10,469 nucleotides of DNA, taken from Propionibacteriaceae bacterium. GTDB lineage: Bacteria; Actinomycetota; Actinomycetes; Propionibacteriales; Propionibacteriaceae. The position numbers and the translations under genes are program-made. Within the stretch, counting starts at the first letter, position 1; the number at the start of each line of letters is the position of its first letter. The notes under the pieces are model-generated. The model was not told where the DNA came from, ran no database searches, and saw only the letters and a program-made list of their open reading frames with translations. The stretch lies in contig JAIRVA010000135.1 of assembly GCA_031254155.1 (NCBI GenBank), forward strand, positions 1 to 10,469. The letters run 5' to 3'. Positions 1 to 6,784 of this stretch are shown piece after piece.

Positions 1-3000
1 CACCGCTCGACGATCGTGTTCGCCAACTCGCGTCGCCTCGCCGAGCGGCTGACCGCCCGCCTAAACGCGGCGTACCACGAGGCTCAGCCGGACGATCCGG
101 CCGGCGTGATCGCCCGGACGCACCACGGCTCGATCGCCAAGGGGGTACGGGCCGAGGTGGAGGCCGAGCTCAAGGCCGGGCGCCTGCCCTGCGTGGTGGC
201 GACGAACTCGCTCGAACTGGGCATCGACATGGGGGCGGTCGATCTGGTGATCCAGGTGGGTGCGCCGCCCAGCGTGGCGAGCGGGCTGCAGCGCATCGGC
301 CGGGGCGGCCACCAGGTCGAGGCGGTCTCCCACGGGGTGCTGTTCCCCTTGTCCCGCAGTGATTTGCTGACCACGGCGGTCGTCACCGAACGGATGGAAT
401 TGGGCCAGATCGAACGGGCCAAGCGGCTCCGGAACCCGCTCGATGTGCTGGCACAACAGCTCGTGTCGATGTGCCTGGATGCCACCCCGGCCCCGGAAAC
501 GCTGCTCGCCCTCGTCCGCGGTGCGGATGCCTTCGCCGATCTGCCCGATCCGGCCTTCTGGGGCGTCGTCGACATGCTGACGGGAAAATATCCCGCCGAC
601 GAGTTCACCGGGTTGCGCCCCCGGCTCACCTGGGACCGCGTCGCCGGCACGCTGGCGGCCCGCCCGGGTGCGCGCCGTCTCGTCACGACCTCGGGCGGGA
701 CGATCCCGGACCGGGGCCTCTACGGGGTGTTCATGCCCGGCACCGCGGGGGCTGGCGCCGGCAAACACGCCGCCAGCCGGCGGGTCGGCGAGCTCGACGA
801 AGAAATGGTGTACGAGTCGCGTGTGGGCGACGTCTTCACCCTCGGGACGAGTGCCTGGCGGATCGACGAGATCACCCCGAACCAGGTCATCGTGACACCC
901 CAACCCGGCCAAGCGGGGCGGGTACCCTTCTGGCACGGCGACGAGATGTCGCGGCCCGCCGCGGTCGGACGGGCGATCCAGGCCCGCGTGGCGGACCTGG
1001 GCCGCGGGGACGGGGCACCGGACACCCACCTGGATCCGGCCGCCCGCGCCAACCTCGAACGGTACATCCGCGACCAGCGGGCCGCGACCGGGGTCCTGCC
1101 CGACGCGCAGACGATCATCATCGAATACAACCAAGACGACATGGGGGCCTGGCGGGCGTGCCTCCACTGCCAACTAGGCCGGGCGGTGCTGCACCCCTGG
1201 TCGCTGGCGATTGCCCATCGACTACGGGAGACGGGTGCCGACCCGCGGGTCATCCTCACGGACGATGGGATCGTCATCCGGCTGGGCGAGGTGGGCGACC
1301 CCAGCATCGGGTCGGTCGTCGCCGTCGATCCCGCCGAGATCGACCAGATCGTCACGGCGGAGACCACCCGGTCGGCGTTGTTCGCGGCCCACTTCCGCCA
1401 GTGTGCCGCCCGGGCGCTGTTGTTGCCCCGGCGGGATCCCGGCCAGCGGTCGCCCCTGTGGCAGCAGCGACTGCGGTCGGCCCAGTTGCTGGGCGTGGCG
1501 GCCGGCCACCCGGACTTCCCGGTCATCGCCGAGGCGCTGCGCGAGTGCCTGGACGACGTGTTCGACCTCGCGACCCTGCGGGCCGTGTTGGGCGACATCG
1601 CCGCCCGGCGGGTCCGGATCGTTGAGGTCACCACGCCCCGGCCGTCGCCGTTCGCCCAGGCACTCCTGTTCGGCTACACGGGCCTCTTCCTCTACGATGC
1701 CGACCAGCCCCTGGCTGAACGCGCGGCCCACGCGAGCCTCGTCGACCCGGCTCTCCTGGCGAGCCTGCTGGGCCACCCCGGTGGCGAGATCGCCGACGAG
1801 GCGGGCCTCGCCGCCGTCGAGGCTAGCTTGCAACGGCTCACCCACCCGGTCCGGTCGCTGGAGGCGTTGTGGGATCTGCTGCGGGAGATCGGCCCGCTGA
1901 CCGCCGCCGAGTGTGCCGGCCGGAGCGCGGCCGATCCCGCGGCGTGGCTGGCGGAACTCCAGGCGGCCCGTCGGATTGTGGCCGTCCCCGTGGGTGGCCA
2001 CGACCTGTTCGCGGTCGCGGCCGACGAGCCGTTGCTCGCCTCGGCCGGCGAACCGGCGAGTCTTGACCGGCTCATCCGGCGGTGGGTCCGGACCCACGCC
2101 GTGGTCACGCCGGCGGTGCTCGCCCGGCGGTACGGGGTGAGGGTGGACGCGGTGACCGCCGTACTCGACCGGCTGTGCGGCGACGGCAGCCTGGAGCGGG
2201 GCCAGTTCACCGAGGGGCCAGGGCCGCAGTACATCGCCAGCGACACCCTCGCGCGGGCGCGGCGGCGGACGCTGACCCGGCTGCGGGCGCAGATCGCGCC
2301 CGTTGCGCCCCAGCAGTACGCCTCCTTCCTCACCCGCTGGCAGGAGCTCGACCAGCCCGGTCGTGGCCCGGAGGCGCTGCTGGCCGCCGTCGACCAGCTC
2401 GCCGGGTACCCGCTCCCGGCGTCGATGCTGGAGTCGGTGATCCTGCCGGCGCGGGTCGCGGATTACGCGCCGTCGCTGCTGGACCGGGCGATGCTGGCCG
2501 GCGAGGTCACCTGGTCGGGACACGGACCGATCGGTGAGGCCGATGGCTGGGTCGCGCTGTGGCCCGCCGACCTTCCCCGTCTGTTACCCCCGCTGGCGAC
2601 CGGCCTGAGCCCGGATGCCCAGCGGGTCCTGGACCGCCTGGGCGGTGGTGGCGCCTGGACCACGGCGGACCGGGCCGCCGACGATCTCCCGCCCTCGCGG
2701 GTGGAAGCCGCAGTCTGGGAGTTGGTGTGGGCGGGGTGGGTCAGTACGGACACCCTTGAGCCCCTCCGTGCCCTGGGCCGCGGCGGGGGCGCGCTGCGCC
2801 GTCCGTACGTTCCCCGGACGCGCCGCGTCGGACCGGTCCGGCCGGTGCTCCCGCGCCGGTCGTCCGGCCGCTGGTTCGCCGTGGACGCCGGGCCCCCGTC
2901 GGAAACGGCCCGGCTCGCCACCGCGGTCGGCCTCGAGTTGGCGCGGTACGGTGTCCTCACCAAGGGGGCCATCCTCAGCGAGGCGCTGACGCCGCGGTTT

Positions 3001-3501
3001 TTCGACGCCTACCAGGTGCTGGCGGGCCTGGAGGGCCAGGGGTCCGCCCGGCGGGGGTACTTCGTCGATGGTCTGGGGGCGGCGCAGTTCGCCTTGCCCG
3101 GCGCCGTCGACCGCCTGCGCGAGCCGGCGTCGTCCGGACTCGTCCTGCTCGCGGCCCCCGACCCGGCCAACCCCTGGGGTGCCGGATTGGCCTGGCCTAT
3201 CTCACAGGGGCACCGGCCGACGCGGACGGCCGGGGCGATCGTCGTTCTCGACGATGGCTGGCCGGTCGTCTACATCGAACGCGGCGCCCACACCCTGGTG
3301 AGTTTCCACGACGACCCGGCGGCCGCGCGGGCCGCGTTGGCCCTGGTGGGCGAGTGGATCGACCGCGGGCGGCGCGCCACCGACACGCTGACAAGGATCA
3401 ATGCAACTCCGGCGTTCGAGGCCCGGGACTGGGCACCCGTCCTTGACGCCGCCGGTTTCACCATGGTCCCCCAGGGCTTCCGCCGGCGTGCGCTACCATG
3501 A
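1..3501 (+). CDS. lhr: Lhr-type ATP-dependent helicase, 5'-truncated by the window edge
   Basis: The frame is open from base 1 and gives 1166 residues, so the first in-frame ATG (base 16) is not the true start. The visible part begins in the second RecA lobe: motif IV (TIVFANSRR, residues 4-12), motif V (ATNSLELGID, about 67-76) and motif VI (QRIGRGGH, 97-104). A beta-rich segment at about 269-320 ends in VTPQPGQAGRVPFW, typical of Lhr. The DEAD/H-associated region and a long C-terminal region follow. Mycobacterial Lhr proteins are about 1500 residues, so about 350 residues with Walker A and DExH lie upstream. Family knowledge: the mycobacterial enzyme is a DNA-dependent ATPase that moves 3'-to-5' on single strands and unwinds RNA:DNA duplexes; it is linked to the DNA-damage response, and E. 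coli Lhr has glycosylase activity in its C-terminal part. The gene ends in a tandem stop, TGATGA (3499-3504), in frame with the next gene. Confidence 0.93.
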   Translation, partial: HRSTIVFANSRRLAERLTARLNAAYHEAQPDDPAGVIARTHHGSIAKGVRAEVEAELKAGRLPCVVATNSLELGIDMGAVDLVIQVGAPPSVASGLQRIGRGGHQVEAVSHGVLFPLSRSDLLTTAVVTERMELGQIERAKRLRNPLDVLAQQLVSMCLDATPAPETLLALVRGADAFADLPDPAFWGVVDMLTGKYPADEFTGLRPRLTWDRVAGTLAARPGARRLVTTSGGTIPDRGLYGVFMPGTAGAGAGKHAASRRVGELDEEMVYESRVGDVFTLGTSAWRIDEITPNQVIVTPQPGQAGRVPFWHGDEMSRPAAVGRAIQARVADLGRGDGAPDTHLDPAARANLERYIRDQRAATGVLPDAQTIIIEYNQDDMGAWRACLHCQLGRAVLHPWSLAIAHRLRETGADPRVILTDDGIVIRLGEVGDPSIGSVVAVDPAEIDQIVTAETTRSALFAAHFRQCAARALLLPRRDPGQRSPLWQQRLRSAQLLGVAAGHPDFPVIAEALRECLDDVFDLATLRAVLGDIAARRVRIVEVTTPRPSPFAQALLFGYTGLFLYDADQPLAERAAHASLVDPALLASLLGHPGGEIADEAGLAAVEASLQRLTHPVRSLEALWDLLREIGPLTAAECAGRSAADPAAWLAELQAARRIVAVPVGGHDLFAVAADEPLLASAGEPASLDRLIRRWVRTHAVVTPAVLARRYGVRVDAVTAVLDRLCGDGSLERGQFTEGPGPQYIASDTLARARRRTLTRLRAQIAPVAPQQYASFLTRWQELDQPGRGPEALLAAVDQLAGYPLPASMLESVILPARVADYAPSLLDRAMLAGEVTWSGHGPIGEADGWVALWPADLPRLLPPLATGLSPDAQRVLDRLGGGGAWTTADRAADDLPPSRVEAAVWELVWAGWVSTDTLEPLRALGRGGGALRRPYVPRTRRVGPVRPVLPRRSSGRWFAVDAGPPSETARLATAVGLELARYGVLTKGAILSEALTPRFFDAYQVLAGLEGQGSARRGYFVDGLGAAQFALPGAVDRLREPASSGLVLLAAPDPANPWGAGLAWPISQGHRPTRTAGAIVVLDDGWPVVYIERGAHTLVSFHDDPAAARAALALVGEWIDRGRRATDTLTRINATPAFEARDWAPVLDAAGFTMVPQGFRRRALP
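3494..3499 (+). promoter_or_regulatory. Putative -10 box (TACCAT) for the downstream small gene
   Basis: TACCAT fits the actinobacterial TAnnnT -10 pattern and sits over the last codons of lhr. A start site 6-7 bases downstream would be near 3506, giving a leader of about 32 bases that contains the GGAGGT ribosome site. I see no convincing -35 at 16-19 bases upstream; the TTGACG at 3443-3448 is far too distant. Readthrough from lhr is an equally simple explanation for expression. Confidence 0.35.
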
Positions 3502-3526
3502 TGACAAGAAGACACTGTCGGACTGT

Positions 3527-3532
3527 GGAGGT
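3527..3532 (+). promoter_or_regulatory. Ribosome binding site GGAGGT that fixes a GTG start
   Basis: GGAGGT lies five bases before the GTG at 3538. It supports GTG 3538 over the in-frame ATG at 3550, which would be 17 bases away. Confidence 0.7.
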
Positions 3533-3537
3533 GGGCC

Positions 3538-4242
3538 GTGGGCAATGAGATGACCAGGGACTGGACGAACGCCGAACTGGCGGCGCGGGCGGTCGCCGAC
3601 CCGACGACGGCGGGCGCGGACCTGGTGGCGATCGCGGCCGCCCGGCCGACGGCCCGGACGACCGCCACGCCTCCCGCTGCCCCGCGGACCCCCCGGCCGA
3701 CGTCCACGCCGACGCCCACGTGCGGCGTCACGCTCCCCGATGGCGTGTCCAGCGCGCTCGTGTGTAGCTCGCCCGCCGCCACGGTGACGCTGCCGGGCTT
3801 CACCACCCCCGACTATCTCGGAAGTGAGATCTGGTACGGCTTCAAGTCGCCCACCGGTAATCTGGCCTGCGCCTGGTACGACGGCGGCACGGTGTTGTGC
3901 AACGCCGTCGTGTTGGAGACGTCGTTACCCGTCGATCCCCGCAGTGCCGGCGTCGAGGGGGAGATTAGCTGTGCCCGCGGTCTGTGGGTCGGCGACCAGG
4001 GCGCTGGCGTCATGTGTGCCGGTGATGTCCGGGTGGTCGACGTGATCCCGATGACGCCCACGGTACCCGTTCTGGAGTACGGGCAGATCGCCGTGAGCAC
4101 GGACTACCCGTACCCCTGGACATCCAGCGATGCCCCCCACGACCCGGTCGCGTGCCAGTCGTCGGAGAACGGCGTTATCTGCTGGAACACCCAGACCCAC
4201 CACGGCATGAAGCTGTCCCGGCAAACGGCCGTCTACTGGTGA
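3538..4242 (+). CDS. Hypothetical protein: LRV-like N-terminus, Pro/Thr linker, eight-cysteine domain
   Basis: I do not recognise a named family. The 234-residue product has three parts. Residues 8-37 form an Ala-rich helix pair with the pattern LAARAVADPTTAGADLVAIA, resembling the first unit of the variant leucine-rich repeat (LRV) found at the start of many actinobacterial surface proteins. Residues 38-61 are a Pro/Thr/Arg-rich linker. Residues 62-234 hold all eight cysteines (62, 76, 111, 121, 145, 160, 206, 215), spaced as if in four pairs. This domain contains FKSPTGNLAC (102-111) and ends CWNTQTHHGMKLSRQTAVYW (215-234), a pattern I associate with secreted actinobacterial proteins of unknown function. 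An even cysteine count suggests disulfides outside the cytoplasm, yet I see no signal peptide, lipobox or membrane helix. The start is GTG with a GGAGGT site. A TTA leucine codon, rare here, occurs at 3925-3927. Function is unknown; the domain reading is inference. Confidence 0.8.
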   Translation: MGNEMTRDWTNAELAARAVADPTTAGADLVAIAAARPTARTTATPPAAPRTPRPTSTPTPTCGVTLPDGVSSALVCSSPAATVTLPGFTTPDYLGSEIWYGFKSPTGNLACAWYDGGTVLCNAVVLETSLPVDPRSAGVEGEISCARGLWVGDQGAGVMCAGDVRVVDVIPMTPTVPVLEYGQIAVSTDYPYPWTSSDAPHDPVACQSSENGVICWNTQTHHGMKLSRQTAVYW

Positions 4243-4245
4243 TCC

Positions 4246-4257
4246 CGTCAGCTGACG
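4246..4257. repeat. 12-bp perfect palindrome at the convergent gene junction
   Basis: CGTCAGCTGACG is fully self-complementary. It lies in the five-base gap between the two converging stop codons and the last codons of the methyltransferase. It has no loop and no T-tract, so it is not a convincing intrinsic terminator. A dimeric protein site or chance are both possible. Confidence 0.4.
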
Positions 4258-4886
4258 TGGCAGACCAGCAGGCCGTCGCCGACGGGGATGAGCGCGGTGG
4301 TGAGCATGTCCAGGTTGCGGGCCGCTTCGAGGGTGTCGCGGACCAACATGGTCTCGTCGTCGCAGTTGGTCTCGTCGGCGACCTTGCCGCCCAGCAGGGC
4401 GTGGTTGAGGATGACCAGGCCGCCGGGACGGACGATCCGCAGGCCCTCCTCGAGACACTCGGGGTACTCCATGAAGTCGGCGTCGACGAAGACGATGTCG
4501 TACGCCTCGGCCCGCAGCTTGGCCAACACGGTCAACGCCTCGCCGGTGATGAGACGGTACCGCGTGTGGCGGATGCCGGCCGCCTTGAGGACCTCGCGGG
4601 CCGCGGCCTGGTGTTCGGCCTCGGTGTCGACCGAGGTGAGAAGACCGTCCTCGCCCAGACCGGCGAAGAAGGCCAGGGCCGAGACCCCGGCGCCCGTACC
4701 GACCTCGACCACCGACTGGGCGCCCACAGTGCGGGTGAGCAGGGTCAAGACGTGGGCGGTCGCGGCGCTGACCGGCGTGAGGCCAAGGTCAGCCGAGGCC
4801 CGGCGGGCTTGTTGCGCGTCCAGGGCGTCGGCGATGAAAGTCTCGACGAACTGCGCGGAAAGTGTGTCTGGTGTCATCGGGTTCAC
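4248..4886 (-). CDS. SAM-dependent O-methyltransferase (class I, catechol-type family)
   Basis: The 212-residue product has the Rossmann fold of small bacterial O-methyltransferases related to caffeoyl-CoA and catechol methyltransferases; its length is typical. Residues 60-69 (VEVGTGAGVS) are the SAM-binding glycine motif. D87 in TSVDTE is the probable ribose-binding acidic residue. IVFVDAD at 131-137 is the conserved strand carrying the first metal ligand (D135). The usual Asp-Asn metal pair after the RPGG turn is Leu-Asn here (L160-N161), and the lysine usual after DAD is F138. Several actinobacterial relatives, as I recall them, also diverge at this place, so metal dependence is uncertain. 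The substrate cannot be told from sequence. Two starts are plausible: GTG at 4886, which sits where a leaderless transcript from the TAGGGT box would begin, and ATG at 4877 (209 residues), ten bases after GGAGG. The gene faces gatC and converges on the small cysteine-rich gene, so it is probably transcribed alone. Confidence 0.9.
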   Translation of the reverse strand: MNPMTPDTLSAQFVETFIADALDAQQARRASADLGLTPVSAATAHVLTLLTRTVGAQSVVEVGTGAGVSALAFFAGLGEDGLLTSVDTEAEHQAAAREVLKAAGIRHTRYRLITGEALTVLAKLRAEAYDIVFVDADFMEYPECLEEGLRIVRPGGLVILNHALLGGKVADETNCDDETMLVRDTLEAARNLDMLTTALIPVGDGLLVCHVS

Positions 4887-4892
4887 GCCTCC

Positions 4893-4898
4893 ACCCTA
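4893..4898 (-). promoter_or_regulatory. Putative -10 box (TAGGGT) of the methyltransferase gene
   Basis: Read on the minus strand, TAGGGT runs from 4898 down to 4893 and fits TAnnnT. Six bases separate it from G4886, the first base of a GTG codon in frame with the methyltransferase. That is the usual distance to a transcription start, so the mRNA may be leaderless. No clear -35 is visible. Confidence 0.4.
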
Positions 4899-4941
4899 GA
4901 CCACTCCGGTCGTCCTGCGGCGCTCGTCGCGGCCGCCGCGC

Positions 4942-4947
4942 TAGAAT
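4942..4947 (+). promoter_or_regulatory. Putative -10 box (TAGAAT) of the gatCAB operon
   Basis: TAGAAT is a near-consensus -10 box in the divergent gap before gatC. The start site would be about 4954, leaving a leader of about 44 bases that contains the hairpin and the ribosome site. The expected -35 position (about 4919-4924) is GC-rich and not consensus, which is common in actinobacteria. Confidence 0.5.
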
Positions 4948-4962
4948 CGTCTCGTTCACTAC

Positions 4963-4978
4963 GGAACCCTCCGGTTCC
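4963..4978 (+). repeat. Inverted repeat GGAACC-n4-GGTTCC in the gatC leader
   Basis: A perfect six-base inverted repeat with a four-base loop (CTCC) lies between the predicted transcription start and the gatC ribosome site. It could form a small hairpin in the mRNA or serve as an operator. There is no T-tract, so it is not a classical terminator. It is short enough that chance is possible. Confidence 0.45.
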
Positions 4979-4987
4979 CCGATTGAT

Positions 4988-4991
4988 GGAG
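4988..4991 (+). promoter_or_regulatory. Ribosome binding site GGAG that places the gatC start
   Basis: GGAG lies six bases before GTG 4998. The in-frame ATG at 4986 overlaps this site and has no good ribosome site of its own, so GTG 4998 is preferred. Confidence 0.6.
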
Positions 4992-4997
4992 TGCCCC

Positions 4998-5306
4998 GTG
5001 GCTTTGACCAGTACCGACGTGGCTAGGCTGGCCGACCTGGCGCGGATCGACCTGACGGTGAAGGAGCTGGAGCAGTTTGCCGGCGAACTCGGCGTCGTCC
5101 TCGACGCCGTGGCGCAGGTGAGCGCGGCCGCCCGCCCCGACATCGTCCCCACCTCCCACGCCTTGAACCTGACGAACGTCTTCCGGGACGATGTCGTACG
5201 CCCGTCGATGCCGCTGGCCGACGTGTTCGCCATGGCGCCCGCGGTCGAGCAGGACGGCGACTCGACCTGGTTCCGCGTCCCCCGCATCCTGGGGGAGGCC
5301 GCATGA
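4998..5306 (+). CDS. gatC: Aspartyl/glutamyl-tRNA amidotransferase subunit C
   Basis: GatC is the small subunit of the GatCAB complex, which converts Glu-tRNA(Gln) to Gln-tRNA(Gln) and/or Asp-tRNA(Asn) to Asn-tRNA(Asn) in the cytoplasm. GatC has no active site: it wraps around the GatA-GatB interface and stabilises GatA. The 102-residue product has the normal length and family pattern: an N-terminal helix VARLADLARIDLT (8-20), a second helix ending VLDAVAQV (34-41), NVFRDDVVRPS (60-70), and the C-terminal stretch MAPAVEQDG...WFRVPRILGE (79-100). The start is GTG with GGAG six bases before it. The stop overlaps the gatA start by four bases (ATGA, 5303-5306), which indicates translational coupling as the first gene of gatC-gatA-gatB. 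Confidence 0.95.
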   Translation: MALTSTDVARLADLARIDLTVKELEQFAGELGVVLDAVAQVSAAARPDIVPTSHALNLTNVFRDDVVRPSMPLADVFAMAPAVEQDGDSTWFRVPRILGEAA

Positions 5307-6784
5307 GCAGCCTGACCAGCCTGACCGCTGCCCGTCTGGCGGCGCTGATCCGGACGGGCGAGGTGTCAAGCGAGGAGGTCACCCGCGCCCACCTGGACCA
5401 GATCGCGGCGGTGGACGACCGGGTCCACGCCTTCCTCCACGTCGACACCGACCGGGCCCTGGAAGTCGCGCGCCGGGTCGACGCCAAGCGGCGGGCGGGT
5501 GCCCCGCTCGGGCCGCTCGCCGGGGTGCCGGTCGCGGTGAAGGACCTGTTCGCGTACGTCGGCGCGCCCACGACCTGCGGCTCCCGGATGCTCGAAAACT
5601 GGTGCCCGCCGTACAACGCCGCCGTGACCGAGCGCGTTCTCGCGGCCGACATGGTGATCTTGGGCAAGACCAACCTGGACGAGTTCGCGATGGGTTCGTC
5701 GACCGAAACCTCGGCCTTCGGCCCGACGCACAACCCCTGGGATTTGGCGCGGGTGCCCGGCGGTTCGGGCGGCGGTTCGGCGGCCGCCCTCGCGGCGCTC
5801 GAGGCCCCGGTCGCCCTGGGTTCCGACACCGGCGGCTCGATCCGCCAGCCGGCCGCCGTCACCGGGACGGTCGGGATCAAGCCGACGTACGGCGGCGTGT
5901 CGCGGTACGGCGCGGTGGCGATGGCTTCTTCGCTCGACCAGCCGGGGCCCTGCGCGCGGACGGTGCTCGACGCCGCCCTGCTGCACCAGGTGATCGGGGG
6001 GTACGACCCGCGTGACGCGACGTCGATCGACGCCCCCGTCCCCGATGTCGTGGCGGCGGCGCAGTCGCCAGACGTGGCGGGGATGAAGATCGGTGTGGTC
6101 AAGGAGTTCGGCGGCGAGGGCTTCGAGCCGGGCGTGGAACGACGGTTCCACGAGGCCGTCGCAGCGCTGGCCGGCGCGGGAGCCGAGATCGTCGAGGTCA
6201 GTTGCCCGTACTTCCCGCTGGCGCTCGGCGCGTACTACCTCATCATGCCCTCAGAGGTCTCGAGCAACATGGCCCGCTTCGACGCCATGCGGTACGGGCG
6301 GCGCGTCGGCGACGACGGCACCCGGTCCGTGGAGGACGTGATGCGGGCGAGTCGCGGGGCCGGTTTCGGCGCCGAGGTGAAGCGCCGGATCATCCTCGGG
6401 ACGTACGCGCTGTCCAGCGGGTACTACGACGCGTATTACGGCTCGGCCCAGAAGGTCCGGACACTGATCATCCAGGATTTCCGGGCGGCCTTCAGCACGG
6501 TCGACGTGCTCATGTCGCCGTCGACGCCGACCACGGCCATCCGGATCGGCGAGCCGCTCACCGATCTGATGGCGGGGTACAAGGCCGATCTGTGTACCAT
6601 CCCGTCCAACCTGGCCGGAATCCCGGCCGGTTCCTTCCCCGCGGGTCTCTCCGACAACGGGCTGCCCGTCGGCGTCCAGGTGATGGCGCCCGTCCTTGCC
6701 GACGACCGGGTGTACCGCGTCGGGTCGGCGCTGGAGGCCCTGCTCGAGCCCCGATTCGCCCCGCTCACAAAGGAGGCGCGATGA
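5303..6784 (+). CDS. gatA: Aspartyl/glutamyl-tRNA amidotransferase subunit A (glutaminase)
   Basis: GatA hydrolyses glutamine and sends ammonia through a tunnel to the GatB active site. The 493-residue product is a full-length amidase-signature enzyme. Its Ser-cisSer-Lys triad is readable: K80 in VPVAVKD, S155 in VPGGSGGGSA and S179 in GSDTGGSIRQPA. These positions are one off from the S. aureus residues K79, S154 and S178. The region between them (GKTNLDEFAMGSSTETSAFG, 121-140) and the following GIKPTYGGVSRYG (191-203) are standard GatA blocks. The C-terminal part has the usual NLAGIPAGSFPAG and GLPVGVQVMAP segments. The start is ATG at 5303, overlapping the gatC stop, with GGAGG four bases upstream. 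The stop overlaps the gatB start (ATGA, 6781-6784). Nothing is missing or unusual. Confidence 0.97.
   Translation: MSSLTSLTAARLAALIRTGEVSSEEVTRAHLDQIAAVDDRVHAFLHVDTDRALEVARRVDAKRRAGAPLGPLAGVPVAVKDLFAYVGAPTTCGSRMLENWCPPYNAAVTERVLAADMVILGKTNLDEFAMGSSTETSAFGPTHNPWDLARVPGGSGGGSAAALAALEAPVALGSDTGGSIRQPAAVTGTVGIKPTYGGVSRYGAVAMASSLDQPGPCARTVLDAALLHQVIGGYDPRDATSIDAPVPDVVAAAQSPDVAGMKIGVVKEFGGEGFEPGVERRFHEAVAALAGAGAEIVEVSCPYFPLALGAYYLIMPSEVSSNMARFDAMRYGRRVGDDGTRSVEDVMRASRGAGFGAEVKRRIILGTYALSSGYYDAYYGSAQKVRTLIIQDFRAAFSTVDVLMSPSTPTTAIRIGEPLTDLMAGYKADLCTIPSNLAGIPAGSFPAGLSDNGLPVGVQVMAPVLADDRVYRVGSALEALLEPRFAPLTKEAR
6769..6776 (+). promoter_or_regulatory. Strong Shine-Dalgarno (AAAGGAGG) for gatB inside gatA
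   Basis: AAAGGAGG within the last gatA codons is a near-perfect anti-16S match, four bases before ATG 6781. It fixes the gatB start and excludes the longer in-frame reading from 6202, which would run through gatA. Confidence 0.8.

Noticed and set aside
471..1625. Alternative plus-strand frames inside lhr
   Set aside because: They are Arg/Pro/Gly-rich, overlap the lhr frame that carries helicase motifs, and have no recognisable domains.
3443..3448. TTGACG as a -35 box for the small cysteine-rich gene
   Set aside because: It is 45 bases from the TACCAT -10 box, far outside the 16-19 base spacing, and lies within conserved lhr coding sequence.
4963..4978. Intrinsic terminator before gatC
   Set aside because: The six-pair stem is not followed by a T-tract and lies downstream of a good -10 box, immediately before a ribosome site.
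4152..4997. An upstream extension of gatC reaching back to 4152
   Set aside because: It would run antisense through the methyltransferase, and GatC homology starts only at 4998. A -10 box and ribosome site lie between.
5023..6151. Long minus-strand open frames opposite gatA (359 and 261 codons)
   Set aside because: They are shadows of a gene with strong third-position GC. The products are Arg/Pro/Gly-rich and low in complexity, while gatA on the plus strand has every catalytic motif.
6202..6780. An upstream extension of gatB reaching back to 6202
   Set aside because: It is an out-of-frame reading of gatA. GatB homology and a near-perfect Shine-Dalgarno place the start at 6781.
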